A stretch of 64,000 nt of DNA from Erythrobacter litoralis HTCC2594. Lineage in GTDB: Bacteria; Pseudomonadota; Alphaproteobacteria; Sphingomonadales; Sphingomonadaceae. Both the position numbers and the translations under genes were made by a program. Positions 50,088 through 59,072 of this stretch are shown here, piece by piece. Within the stretch, counting starts at the first letter, position 1. The number at the start of each line of letters is the position of its first letter. The stretch covers positions 191,501 to 255,500 of the forward strand of contig NC_007722.1 of NCBI RefSeq assembly GCF_000013005.1, written 5' to 3'. The notes beneath the pieces were generated by a model. The model did not search any database, had not been told where the DNA came from, and saw only the letters and a program-made list of their open reading frames with translations.

Positions 50088-51968
50088 CTAGCGGGCGAAA
50101 AATGCCGCCATTTGCGCGAACCACCCATCGTCGGCGGCGGCCTCGGCCCGGGCGCGAGGCGTGACGGGGCAGGCAAGGCAATAGGCCTGCATCCCCCTGG
50201 TGCCGAGCAGCCGCTCGAGATCGGTACGGACCTGCCCCAGCAACGCCTGCTGGCGAGTCGCAACCATGCCGAATATGTCGCCGGCTGGCGCGCTTTCGCT
50301 GTCGGTGAGCAGCATGGTGCGAAGCAGGTTGTCGAACGGCTGCTGCTCGTTGCCGAGGAAGCGGACGTGCCAGTCGCCCTCTTCCAGTTCGGCCTGGGCG
50401 GCGACCCAATCGAGCGCTTCTTCGAGCCCGCCATACTGGTCGACCAGGCCGATCTGGCGCGCAGTGCCGCCATCCCATACGCGGCCCTGGCCGATGGCGT
50501 CCACACGCTCCATTGGGAGTTTGCGGGCTTCCGACACGCGGGTGAGGAAGTCGCGATAGCCGTCTTCGATCGAGCTCTGCAGGATCGCATCGACTTCCGG
50601 CGTGAAGCCCGCGATCAGATCCGGCTGTCCGGAAAGGGACGTGGTCGCCACGCCGTCGGCGTTGACGCCGTATTCCGCGGCCAGGTTTTCGAACGTCGGG
50701 ATGACGGCGAAAATGCCGATCGATCCAGTGATGGTCTCCGGTTCGGCAAAGATGCGGTCGGCCGGGGTCGAGACCCAATAGCCGCCACTGGCGGCGACAT
50801 TGGCCATCGAAACGGCGATGGGGATGCCCTTCGCCTTGTGCCGCAGTACCGCATCGCGGATCGCTTCGCTCGCAAGGACCGAGCCGCCCGGCGAATCGAC
50901 GCGGACGATCAGCCCGGCGAGATCGTCGGACAGGGCAGCGTCGAGCAATTCGGCGATGCGGTCGCCGCCAGCGGTGCCCGGGCCAGCCTCGCCATCGACG
51001 ATTTCTCCGGCGACGGTGACAACGCCGATGGCGCTGCCGGATGTGTCGCGCGCATTGTCGGAAAGCCACGCGTCATAAGCGGTGTGAGCGAAGGCGCCCG
51101 GGCGTTCTTCCCAATCGTCCTCGCCGGCGATTTCCGCCACCCGCTCGCCGAATTCGACGCGGCTGCCCAGCGTATCGACGAGGCCTGCCGCAAGCGCCGC
51201 CTGCGCCAGATCGCCCTGGCTCGCTGCGACCCATTCGGCAGGGGACCCGGTCACGGTGTCGAGATCAATGGCAGGGCGCGCTTTCTTGACCTTGGCCTGC
51301 CATTCTTCCCACAGCGCGCCGTACAGGGCCTGCGCGTTTTCGCGGGCTTCGGGTGACATGTCGCTGCGGTCGAAGGGTTCGACGGCGGACTTGTAGGTGC
51401 CCACCTTGTAGATGCGGGCGTTGATATTCAGGTCTTCGAGAAACTGGCCGAAATAGAGGCGGTTGCCACCGGGTCCGGCGATGATTGCACCGCCGAGCGG
51501 GTCCAGCCAGACTTCGCTGGCATGCGCCGCCAGCATCATCGCGTCGTCGCCGTAGCCGATACCGTAAGTGAGAACCGGCTTTTCCGCGTCGCGCGCACGT
51601 TGCAGGGCTTCGCCGATGTCCTGCAAATGCACATGTCCGCCGCCGAGAAAGCCCGTCAGGTCGAGCACGATGGCCTTGATCCGGTCGTCGCCCGTTGCGG
51701 CGTCGATAGCATGGACAAGGTCCTGCGCGTCGTATTCGCCGATCGGAGCCGTTCCGCTGAGAAAGAGTTCGAGCGGGTCGATCACGCTCTTTTCCTCGAC
51801 CACGACGCCGTCGAGCTCGAGCAACAGCGCGCCTTCGCGGACCTGTGCCGGGCTCGGGCGCGCGGTGAGGACGGCATAGAGCGCCATGAAGAAGAGCAGC
51901 AGAAACAGCAGGCTGAGACCGTCCTTGATCCCGACCAGCAGTTTCCAGACACCTTTTGCGAACGCCAT
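50088..51968 (-). CDS. sppA: Signal peptide peptidase SppA, 67-kDa type
   Basis: A 626-residue protein, the long two-repeat form. One N-terminal membrane anchor ('LSLLFLLLFFMALYAVL') is present. The catalytic Lys is in 'KVGTYKSAVEPFDR' of the first half and the Ser in 'MANVAASGGYWVSTPADRIFA' of the second. 'VRVDSPGGSVLASEAIRD' is the typical oxyanion segment. It degrades cleaved signal peptides in the inner membrane. It is the first core gene right of tRNA-Val and is divergent from pyrB. Confidence 0.93.
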   Translation of the reverse strand: MAFAKGVWKLLVGIKDGLSLLFLLLFFMALYAVLTARPSPAQVREGALLLELDGVVVEEKSVIDPLELFLSGTAPIGEYDAQDLVHAIDAATGDDRIKAIVLDLTGFLGGGHVHLQDIGEALQRARDAEKPVLTYGIGYGDDAMMLAAHASEVWLDPLGGAIIAGPGGNRLYFGQFLEDLNINARIYKVGTYKSAVEPFDRSDMSPEARENAQALYGALWEEWQAKVKKARPAIDLDTVTGSPAEWVAASQGDLAQAALAAGLVDTLGSRVEFGERVAEIAGEDDWEERPGAFAHTAYDAWLSDNARDTSGSAIGVVTVAGEIVDGEAGPGTAGGDRIAELLDAALSDDLAGLIVRVDSPGGSVLASEAIRDAVLRHKAKGIPIAVSMANVAASGGYWVSTPADRIFAEPETITGSIGIFAVIPTFENLAAEYGVNADGVATTSLSGQPDLIAGFTPEVDAILQSSIEDGYRDFLTRVSEARKLPMERVDAIGQGRVWDGGTARQIGLVDQYGGLEEALDWVAAQAELEEGDWHVRFLGNEQQPFDNLLRTMLLTDSESAPAGDIFGMVATRQQALLGQVRTDLERLLGTRGMQAYCLACPVTPRARAEAAADDGWFAQMAAFFAR

Positions 51969-52076
51969 GCGTCAAAACCCTTGTATTGCCTGGCTGACAC
52001 ATAGGCAGCCAAACCGCGCATCGCCAGCCGAAACCGCTTGAGCGCTCAACATGGCTCGACTAAAGGCTGCGCTTTA

Positions 52077-53120
52077 ATGACAAGCGACGGCACACCCACG
52101 CAATCCGGCCGCTATCCTGCGGGCGGGCACGCGTTTCCGCACGGCAGCCTGACCGGTATCGCCCAGCTCGAACGGCATGAGATCCTCTACCTGCTCGACG
52201 AGGCTGAGCAGTGGGTCGATTTCAACAGGCAGAGCGAAAAACACTGCGATTTGCTGGCCGGCCTTACGATCATCAACGCCTTCTTCGAAAACAGCACGCG
52301 CACGCTGCTTAGCTTCGAGATTGCGGGGAAGCGGCTGGGGGCGGATGTCGTCAACATGCATGCGGCGCAGTCTTCGGTGAAGAAAGGCGAGACGCTGATC
52401 GATACCGCGATCACGCTCAATGCCATGCGCGCCGACGCTATCGTCATCCGGCACGGCTCCAGCGGGGCGGTGGACCTGATTGCGAGCAAGGTCGATTGCC
52501 CCGTGCTCAATGCCGGCGACGGCCAGCACGAACATCCGACGCAGGCGCTGCTCGATGCGCTGGCGTTGCGGCATGCACTGGAAGCGCGGGGCGAGGGGTC
52601 GGAGGATTTTACCGGCCTCACGATCACCATCTGCGGCGATATCCTGCACAGCCGCGTCGCGCGCTCCAACATCCTGTGCCTTCAGGCGATGGGGGCGAGC
52701 GTGCGGGTCTGCGCGCCGCCGGCGCTGATGCCGGTCGGGATCGAGCGGATGGGGGCGGAGCCGTTCCACGATTTCGATGCCGCGCTCAAGGGCTGCGATG
52801 TCGCGATGATGTTGCGTTTGCAGACCGAACGCATGAGCGGGCAATTTATCCCCTCGGCGCGCGAGTATCACCATTTGTACGGGCTCACGCAGCACCGTTT
52901 GCAGCGCTGTGCCCCCGATGCGCTGGTCATGCACCCCGGGCCGATGAATCGCGGGGTCGAGATCGACAGCGATGTCGCCGACATGCTCGATCGCTCGATC
53001 ATTACGCGTCAGGTCGAGATGGGCGTCGCCGTACGCATGGCTTGCCTGGACATCTTGACGCGCAAGGGGCGCGGGCTGCCCGGCTGGCAGGGCGACCTCG
53101 GCAAGGGGCAATGGGCATGA
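52077..53120 (+). CDS. pyrB: Aspartate carbamoyltransferase, catalytic subunit
   Basis: A 347-residue protein from the ATG at 52077; an in-frame TTG at 52038 is less likely. 'FFENSTRT' (69-76, carbamoyl phosphate site), '[12 protein letters not shown]', '[12 protein letters not shown]' and '[12 protein letters not shown]' are all intact. It makes carbamoyl aspartate in pyrimidine synthesis. The stop overlaps the start of the dihydroorotase-like gene (ATGA), so they are co-translated. The pairing suggests a complex of the Pseudomonas type in which an inactive PyrC homologue supports PyrB. Confidence 0.95.
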   Translation: MTSDGTPTQSGRYPAGGHAFPHGSLTGIAQLERHEILYLLDEAEQWVDFNRQSEKHCDLLAGLTIINAFFENSTRTLLSFEIAGKRLGADVVNMHAAQSSVKKGETLIDTAITLNAMRADAIVIRHGSSGAVDLIASKVDCPVLNAGDGQHEHPTQALLDALALRHALEARGEGSEDFTGLTITICGDILHSRVARSNILCLQAMGASVRVCAPPALMPVGIERMGAEPFHDFDAALKGCDVAMMLRLQTERMSGQFIPSAREYHHLYGLTQHRLQRCAPDALVMHPGPMNRGVEIDSDVADMLDRSIITRQVEMGVAVRMACLDILTRKGRGLPGWQGDLGKGQWA

Positions 53121-54352
53121 AGCAGCAGCGCCCCCTTCTGATTACGAACGGCAAGGTCGTCACCCCCGACGGGGTCCGCGAGCAGCCGATAGTTTGCATC
53201 GATGGCCGCATCGCCGCCGTCGACGCCTCAGAGGCACAGGGAGACGTCGACACGCTCGATGCGAGAGGACGCATCGTCGCTCCTGGTATCGTCGATCTCG
53301 GCGTCTTCGCCATCGACAAGCCGGCCTTCCATTTCGGCGGAATCACCCGCGCGGCGCTGATGCCCGACCAGTCGCCGCCGCTCGACCTGCCGAGCCGGGT
53401 CAACTACATCGCCAAAAGCGGCAAGCCGGATTTGTGGGTGCACCCGCTCGCGGCGGCTACGCAGGAACTCAGCGGTGAAGATCTGGCGGAATTCGCCTTG
53501 ATGCGCGAAGCCGGTGCCCGCGGTATTGCGACAGGGCGACGCTGGATTGCCGACAGCGGAGTGATGCTCCGCGTGCTGCGCTATGCCGCGATGCTCGATC
53601 TCGTCGTGGTCAGCCATGCCGAGGACGGCGGGATCGCCGGGGAAGCTGTGGCGACGGCCGGCGAGATGGCGACGCGCCTCGGATTGCCGAGCGCGCCTGT
53701 CGAGGCCGAAGCGCTGGCGGTTGCACGAGACATCGCGCTCGCCGAGATGAGCGGGGCGCGGCTGCATTTCCGGCAGGTCACGACGAGGGCAGCGCTCGAT
53801 CTGGTGCGCGCGGCCAAGGCGAGAGGCGTGGCGGTAACGGCCGGGGTCACGCCGGCGCATTTCATGCTATCCGATCTCGCGACCGGCGATTTCCGGACCT
53901 TCGCGCGGCTCTCGCCACCTCTGCGCGAAGACAGCGACCGGCTCGCGGTGGTCGAAGCGATCGGCGACGGCACGATCGACGTCATTTCGAGCGGACACGA
54001 TCCGCGCGGACCCGAAGACAAGCGCCTGCCGTTCAGCGATGCGGAGCCCGGCATGGCCGGCGCCGAGACGCTGCTGGCGATGACCCTTTCCCTGGTGCGT
54101 GACAACGTACTTTCACTGGAACGCGCATTCGAGCTTCTGTCGGCCAATCCGGCGCGCCTATTGGGTGTCGAAGCTGGCACACTCGAAGCGGGTCGCGAAG
54201 CGGACATCTTGCTGGTGGATACGGATAAACCCTGGGTTGTCTCGACCGCCAGGATGACGGCAAGTGCAGGCAATACGCCCTTCGACGGGCAGCCTGTGCA
54301 GGGTCGCGCCATTGCTGTGGTCAAGGGCGGTGTGCAGGTAATCGCAAATTAG
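53117..54352 (+). CDS. Dihydroorotase homologue lacking metal ligands (PyrC'/PyrX type)
   Basis: A 411-residue amidohydrolase-fold protein; an in-frame ATG at 53111 would add two residues. Active dihydroorotases carry 'D-x-H-x-H' after 'PG'; here the matching place reads '[21 protein letters not shown]', with no histidine pair. The later '[16 protein letters not shown]' is also altered from the usual 'DHAPH'. It is therefore probably non-catalytic, like PyrC' of Pseudomonas or similar PyrX proteins that assemble with PyrB. A true dihydroorotase should then exist elsewhere in the genome. It is coupled to pyrB by a 4-bp overlap. Confidence 0.85.
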   Translation: MKQQRPLLITNGKVVTPDGVREQPIVCIDGRIAAVDASEAQGDVDTLDARGRIVAPGIVDLGVFAIDKPAFHFGGITRAALMPDQSPPLDLPSRVNYIAKSGKPDLWVHPLAAATQELSGEDLAEFALMREAGARGIATGRRWIADSGVMLRVLRYAAMLDLVVVSHAEDGGIAGEAVATAGEMATRLGLPSAPVEAEALAVARDIALAEMSGARLHFRQVTTRAALDLVRAAKARGVAVTAGVTPAHFMLSDLATGDFRTFARLSPPLREDSDRLAVVEAIGDGTIDVISSGHDPRGPEDKRLPFSDAEPGMAGAETLLAMTLSLVRDNVLSLERAFELLSANPARLLGVEAGTLEAGREADILLVDTDKPWVVSTARMTASAGNTPFDGQPVQGRAIAVVKGGVQVIAN

Positions 54353-54424
54353 GCAACAGCGCCCAACATAGGTTAAGGCGCTTGGTATACGGGATCGCTA
54401 CACGGCAACACAGGGATCTCCACT

Positions 54425-54772
54425 GTGGACGAAGACGACGACATGATCGGCAAACGTGCTGAGCGCCGGAAAACCGTAGGCATCCAGGGCCGGTATCGTA
54501 CCGGGTCGGGCGTGCCGCGCGATGTATGGGTGACCGATCTTTCGAAGACCGGGTGCCGGTTCTACGACAAGTTCGGGACGATGCAGCCGGGCAAGGCGCT
54601 GACGCTGCGGCTCGGACCGGTCGGGCCGATCCCTGCCACCGTGCGCTGGTGGAACAATCACGTCAACGGCATCGAATTCGAGCAGCCGCTGCACGATTCG
54701 GTCTACCAGCACATCTGCGACAATCTTAGCGAGACGCCTTCGTCCGACCTGCTCGGCTGGGACAACGAATAA
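54425..54772 (+). CDS. PilZ-domain protein
   Basis: A 115-residue protein with a GTG start, or 109 from the ATG at 54443. 'GKRAERRKTVGIQGRYRTG' and 'WVTDLSKTGCRFYDKFG' resemble the RxxxR and D/NxSxxG parts of PilZ. The end 'PATVRWWNNHVNGIEFEQPL' is the usual final strand. PilZ proteins often bind c-di-GMP. The first motif here is not a perfect RxxxR, so binding is uncertain. It stands alone, and a terminator hairpin follows 3 bp after the stop. Confidence 0.8.
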   Translation: MDEDDDMIGKRAERRKTVGIQGRYRTGSGVPRDVWVTDLSKTGCRFYDKFGTMQPGKALTLRLGPVGPIPATVRWWNNHVNGIEFEQPLHDSVYQHICDNLSETPSSDLLGWDNE

Positions 54773-54775
54773 GAA

Positions 54776-54806
54776 TGCCCCTCCCGGCGCGAAACCGGAA
54801 GGGGCA
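54776..54806. terminator. Hairpin terminator between PilZ and SPOR lipoprotein genes
   Basis: TGCCCCTCCCGG (54776-54787) pairs with CCGGAAGGGGCA (54795-54806) at 11 of 12 positions, with a 7-nt loop. It lies between the convergent stops at 54772 and 54844 and can serve both directions. There is no long T run. Confidence 0.6.
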
Positions 54807-54843
54807 GTCGCTCGCTAGAGCTCGGTAATCTGTCTGGACCGCC

Positions 54844-56241
54844 TTAGCGGCGCGCGAGGCGGTAGCTGCGATCGACAGCGCCCGGCAGTGGGCGACCGTC
54901 GGCCCAGGCAATGCAGCCCTGGCCGCGAGCCTTGACCTTGCCGCACATGCTATTGGCGGACGCGACCTGGAAGCCGCCGGCCGAAACCCGGAAGTAAGTC
55001 TTGCCGCGAACCTTGGCCTGCGTGATCACCATCTGGTAATCGCTCAGTTCGGGATGCCGCTTGGCATAGACGCCCCAGGCGCGGCGTGCCCCGCTTTCGG
55101 AGCGGAAGCTGCCGAGTTGGATGAGGTGCGAGCCATCGGCGCTGACCGGACGGGCTGCGACGCGGTTCGTCGGTTGCGCGGCGCCCCGGCGTGCCGGTGC
55201 GCTCTGGACGACCGGATCGGAAACGAATTTGACTGCATTGGCCGCGACCTGCGCCACCGTGGCACCCGTTGGAGCGGGCGCCTTGAAGGCATCTTCGAAG
55301 CTTTCCGGCGCACGCACAGCGGGAGCTGCAACGGCAACCTGCGGGGCCGGCTCGACCGGACGCGCACCAACCGGCACGGCATCGAGCGGCGGCAGTTCTC
55401 TCGGAGCCTGCCTGCTGGCCACGAAACCTTCGACCGGCGGAAGTTCGCCGGCGGCAGGTGCGGCGGCTGCCACGCGGACCGACGGGTCCATGGCGGCGGC
55501 TTCGGCAGCGAGCTGTTCGGCGCTCGGATTGTTGCCCAGCGCTAGCTGGACCGGTTGGCCGGCATCGGCGCGCACCGGCACATCGAGCAGTCCTGCAACG
55601 CGCTGCTGGTAGTCTTCGGGTTTTGCCATATGCGCCCACTTGCTGATGCGGGCATCAAGCTCCGTCGGCGAAACGTCTTCTGCTGCCATTACACGGGCAG
55701 CGCGCCAGTTGCCCTGCAAGGCGTAGGCGTAGGCGAGGTTCTGGCGCAGCTTGGGCGTCGACTCGCCACCGCGCAGGGCCGTGCCAAGGACGTGGACGCC
55801 GCGGTCGGCTTCACCGGCGAGCGCCAGTGCGAGGCCGAGATCGGCAGCCGGAATATCGTCGCGCCAATCGTCGAGCACGGCGATGGCGCGGGCATTGTCG
55901 CCCTTGCCGATGGAAGCGAGCGCATAGCCGAGCGCGGTGCGGGCCGAGGTGTCGCCCAGTTTCATCGCATCGTCGAAGCTGGTCGCAGCCGAAGCAAAGC
56001 GGCCGGCATCGAGATAGGCGGCGCCAAGTACGGCGCGATAGGCCGCGTTGCGCGGTTCGGCGAGCACGGCGGCCTCGGCACTGGCGACAGCCTGGTCGCT
56101 GTCGCCTTTCTGCAGCGCGGTCTGCGCCTTGCTGGCCGACACGTCGGCGCGTGGAGCGCCCTGTGCGCTGCAACCGGCGAGCGTTACCAGCCCGAGGGCC
56201 GAGGTGAGTGCCAGTGCGGCGGTGCGATTGATGCGTGCCAT
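54844..56241 (-). CDS. TPR- and SPOR-domain lipoprotein
   Basis: A 465-residue protein. A lipoprotein signal ends 'LVTLAGC'. Residues 35-210 form TPR-like helical repeats ('AQTALQKGDSDQAVASAEAAVLAEPRNAAYRAVLGAAYLDAG'). A Pro/Ala-rich linker follows, then a C-terminal SPOR domain ('HLIQLGSFRSESGARRAWGVYAKRHPEL', 'YFRVSAGGF'). SPOR domains bind septal peptidoglycan. It is the last gene of a minus-strand operon after parA and the RHH gene. A role in cell division or envelope-linked segregation is inferred. Confidence 0.82.
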   Translation of the reverse strand: MARINRTAALALTSALGLVTLAGCSAQGAPRADVSASKAQTALQKGDSDQAVASAEAAVLAEPRNAAYRAVLGAAYLDAGRFASAATSFDDAMKLGDTSARTALGYALASIGKGDNARAIAVLDDWRDDIPAADLGLALALAGEADRGVHVLGTALRGGESTPKLRQNLAYAYALQGNWRAARVMAAEDVSPTELDARISKWAHMAKPEDYQQRVAGLLDVPVRADAGQPVQLALGNNPSAEQLAAEAAAMDPSVRVAAAAPAAGELPPVEGFVASRQAPRELPPLDAVPVGARPVEPAPQVAVAAPAVRAPESFEDAFKAPAPTGATVAQVAANAVKFVSDPVVQSAPARRGAAQPTNRVAARPVSADGSHLIQLGSFRSESGARRAWGVYAKRHPELSDYQMVITQAKVRGKTYFRVSAGGFQVASANSMCGKVKARGQGCIAWADGRPLPGAVDRSYRLARR

Positions 56242-56267
56242 GGTTCGTTTCCCCCTTTGGGTTCGTA

Positions 56268-56825
56268 TCAGCGCCGCTGAACCTGAGCGGCGATTGAAGA
56301 AAGTTCGGGCATGTCGTCGAGCAATTTGTCGAGCGCTTCGGTGACGATTGCCTGCGCGCTGGCACCCCTGACGGTGCTGGCAAGGCGCAGCTTGAGATGG
56401 CGTTCGGCGTCGAGCCGCAACGTAAAGGCCGCGCGCTTGCCGCGATCGAGCGCGGAGCGGCGCGTCCGCGTCGGCCGCTTCGGCGGGGCAGGCTCGGCCA
56501 CACGTTCGGCCAGGTCCTGCTGTTGCTTGCGAATGACGGGTTGTTCGGCGGTGTGGAGCGCTTTGTCCGACGCCCGATCGGCCTGGCGCGCTTCGGCCTG
56601 CGATTGCTCGTTGGCGGGTTCCGGCGTCAGCGGGAGGACATTCGACTGCCTGCCGTCCGCTTCGCTTTCGTCACCCATGTCGTTCCAGCCGAGATCTTCG
56701 AGATTGGCAGCGACGTCGGAGCCGTTGGGATTGAGCGGCGCGAGCTGCGGGCGCATGGCCGGCTTGGCACCACCCTTGCGGGCGAGCAGGGACGGATTGA
56801 GAGAGGCGAAGGATGCTTCGTTCAT
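56268..56825 (-). CDS. Ribbon-helix-helix-like protein downstream of parA
   Basis: A 185-residue protein. The first ~120 residues are polar and probably unstructured. The C-terminal ~55 ('RAAFTLRLDAERHLKLRLASTVRGASAQAIVTEALDKLLDDMPEL') have the strand-helix-helix pattern of RHH DNA-binding domains. It lies 18 bp after parA and 26 bp before the SPOR lipoprotein gene. It may bind DNA as a partner of the ParA protein. I do not recognise a named family. Confidence 0.65.
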   Translation of the reverse strand: MNEASFASLNPSLLARKGGAKPAMRPQLAPLNPNGSDVAANLEDLGWNDMGDESEADGRQSNVLPLTPEPANEQSQAEARQADRASDKALHTAEQPVIRKQQQDLAERVAEPAPPKRPTRTRRSALDRGKRAAFTLRLDAERHLKLRLASTVRGASAQAIVTEALDKLLDDMPELSSIAAQVQRR

Positions 56826-56843
56826 GACCTGCTTGCGCCTCGC

Positions 56844-57560
56844 TTACTGGGCCACGCGGCGGCCGAAGCCCCCGGCGGGGCGATGCGCACCCGCAACCTG
56901 GGAGACCGAGCCCGGAGCGGCGAACACGGTGCGGCGGAAATTCTTTTCGAGACGGTCGGCGATATAGCCCCACAGCGCGGTCACTTCGGCAGCGCTGCGG
57001 CTTTCGGGATCGACTTCCATCACGGTGCGGCCGTCGATCATCGAGGCCGCGAAATCGGTGCGGTGGTGCAGCGTGATCGGCGCGACGGTGCCATGCTGCG
57101 ACAGCGCGACGGCGGCTTCGCTGGTGATCTTGGCCTTGGGCGTCGCTGCATTGACGACGAAGACGAGCGGCTTGCCGGCGCGCTCGCACAGGTCGACCGT
57201 AGCGCCCACGGCGCGCAGATCGTGCGGGCTGGGGCGGGTCGGGACGACAATGAGTTCGGCGACCGAGATAACCGACTGGATCGCCATGGTGATGGCGGGC
57301 GGCGTATCGATCACGGCCAGCTTGAAACCCTGCTGGCGCAGGATCTGCAGGTCGTTCGCGAGCCGCGCGACGGTGGTCTGGGCAAATGCCGGATATTCCG
57401 CTTCGCGCTCGTTCCACCAGTCGGCGAGCGAGCCCTGCGGGTCGATATCGATCAGTACAACCGGCCCAGCGCCCGCGCGCTGTGCCTGAACGGCGAGATG
57501 GCCGGACAATGTCGTCTTGCCCGAGCCGCCTTTTTGCGATGCCAGTGCCAATACGCGCAC
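56844..57560 (-). CDS. ParA-family ATPase
   Basis: A 238-residue protein with a GTG start. The deviant Walker A 'ASQKGGSGKTTLSGHLA' (with the signature Lys), 'VVLIDIDPQGSLADWW' and 'LAVIDTPPAITM' are typical of small ParA/MinD-like proteins. Usual ParA partners position DNA or protein complexes. It is not next to a parB or parS, and heads an operon with an RHH-like protein and a SPOR lipoprotein. This fits a division- or envelope-related role rather than plasmid partition. Confidence 0.88.
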   Translation of the reverse strand: MRVLALASQKGGSGKTTLSGHLAVQAQRAGAGPVVLIDIDPQGSLADWWNEREAEYPAFAQTTVARLANDLQILRQQGFKLAVIDTPPAITMAIQSVISVAELIVVPTRPSPHDLRAVGATVDLCERAGKPLVFVVNAATPKAKITSEAAVALSQHGTVAPITLHHRTDFAASMIDGRTVMEVDPESRSAAEVTALWGYIADRLEKNFRRTVFAAPGSVSQVAGAHRPAGGFGRRVAQ

Positions 57561-57809
57561 AGGTCGATCCCCCTGGTTTTGTCCGTTCAGCCCACGCCTT
57601 TCGCGGGCCGTCTTCCGGTGGGATCGCAGGATACCCCTAATTTTGAGTTAACGACGCGCTTAACGAATTGGCCGGACGGACCGGCAAATCGGCCCTGCCG
57701 CCGAGCGGGTTAGAAAATCTTTGCTAACGCCCTGTTTACTATGCCACCCTATGTGCAATGGCCGGAGACGGGCCTTTTCCGCTCCGCTCACGCGAGGGTA
57801 CGCCTGGAT

Positions 57810-59015
57810 ATGACCGCACGCATTCAAGCATTGTTCGCCAGTATGGCGCTGGGGCTAACCGCATTGGCGGGAGCTGCGCTGGCCGACGTGAAATCCGGGG
57901 TCGATGCCTGGTCGGCGGGCGATTATGCGCGCGCCATAAAGGAATGGCGCGGCCCTGCCACGAAGGGCGATCCCGACGCGCAATTCAACATGGCGCAGGC
58001 CTATCGCCTTGGCCGCGGGGTCGAGCAAAACCTGAAGCAGGCGGAAGTCTTTTATGCCAAGGCGGCGGCTCAGGGCCATTTGAAAGCGGCCGACAATCTC
58101 GGCCTGCTGCTGTTTCAGGGCGGGCGGCGCGAAGAGGCGATGCCCTACGTCAAGGCTGCGGCCGAACGCGGGGACCCACGCGCGCAGTATCTGATCGGCA
58201 TCGCGCATTTCAACGGCGACCTGGTCGAGAAGGATTGGGTGCGTGCCTATGCCCTGCTGACGCTCGCCAATGCCGCCGGACTGCCGCAGGCCGGCCCGGC
58301 GATCCGGCAGATGGACGATTTCATCCCGCTCGAGCAGCGCCAGCAGGCGCAGCCGCTCGCCGCGCAGATCAAGCGCGATGCCGATGTGCGCCGCTCCAGC
58401 CAGCTTGCTGCGGCCGATCTCGGCGGCTCGCCGCCACCTCAGATCGCCGCTGCGGTTCCGGCGCGACCGGCTCCGCGCGCTTCCGACGCGACCCGCCTGC
58501 CTCCGGCGGCGGCGCGCATTCCCCAGCCGATCGCGCCAACGCCAGTCGCCCCTTCTGTTGCAGCGGCCCAGGCAGCGATCGCCGAAGCGACGCGCGTCAC
58601 CGGAACGCAGAGCCCGGCCGATGCAGGGGCCACCTTCGCCGCCCGCGAAGCGCCGCCTCGTGCTGCCCCGGCCCGAACTGCGACGCCGCGACCGGCGGTC
58701 GACCAGCCCGTTCGCGTGGCAGCCGCTCCGACGGCCCGCACAGCGCCTCCGCCTGCTCCCGTCGCCGCGCCGCAGACACGCGCGGCAGACGGACCGTGGA
58801 AGGTGCAGCTCGGCGCGTTTTCGGTCCGCTCCAATGCCGACAATCTGTGGGCGCGCCTGTCGGGCCGCAACGAACTCGACGGGACCGCCAAGCTTCTCGT
58901 ACCTGCCGGCCGATTGACCAAACTGCAGGCCGGCGGCTTCGCCAGCCGCAGCGCCGCGCAGGATGCCTGCAACGCGCTCAAGCGCAGCGGACAAAGTTGT
59001 CTCGTAACTCGATAA
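57810..59015 (+). CDS. Sel1-repeat and SPOR-domain protein
   Basis: A 401-residue protein from the ATG at 57810; an in-frame ATG at 57741 would add an unlikely leader. A signal peptide ('MALGLTALAGAALA') precedes Sel1-like repeats ('GDPDAQFNMAQAYRLGRGVEQNLKQAEVFYAKAAAQGH' and two more). A long Pro/Ala linker follows, then a SPOR domain ('KVQLGAFSVRSNADNLWARLSG', 'KLQAGGF'). It is divergent from parA across 249 bp. It is a likely periplasmic protein at the division site. Confidence 0.82.
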   Translation: MTARIQALFASMALGLTALAGAALADVKSGVDAWSAGDYARAIKEWRGPATKGDPDAQFNMAQAYRLGRGVEQNLKQAEVFYAKAAAQGHLKAADNLGLLLFQGGRREEAMPYVKAAAERGDPRAQYLIGIAHFNGDLVEKDWVRAYALLTLANAAGLPQAGPAIRQMDDFIPLEQRQQAQPLAAQIKRDADVRRSSQLAAADLGGSPPPQIAAAVPARPAPRASDATRLPPAAARIPQPIAPTPVAPSVAAAQAAIAEATRVTGTQSPADAGATFAAREAPPRAAPARTATPRPAVDQPVRVAAAPTARTAPPPAPVAAPQTRAADGPWKVQLGAFSVRSNADNLWARLSGRNELDGTAKLLVPAGRLTKLQAGGFASRSAAQDACNALKRSGQSCLVTR

Positions 59016-59072
59016 ACGCCCTTTGGGCTTGCAGCCCTGCGTGATAGGTCTTCCCGCACAGGGAGGGCAATT

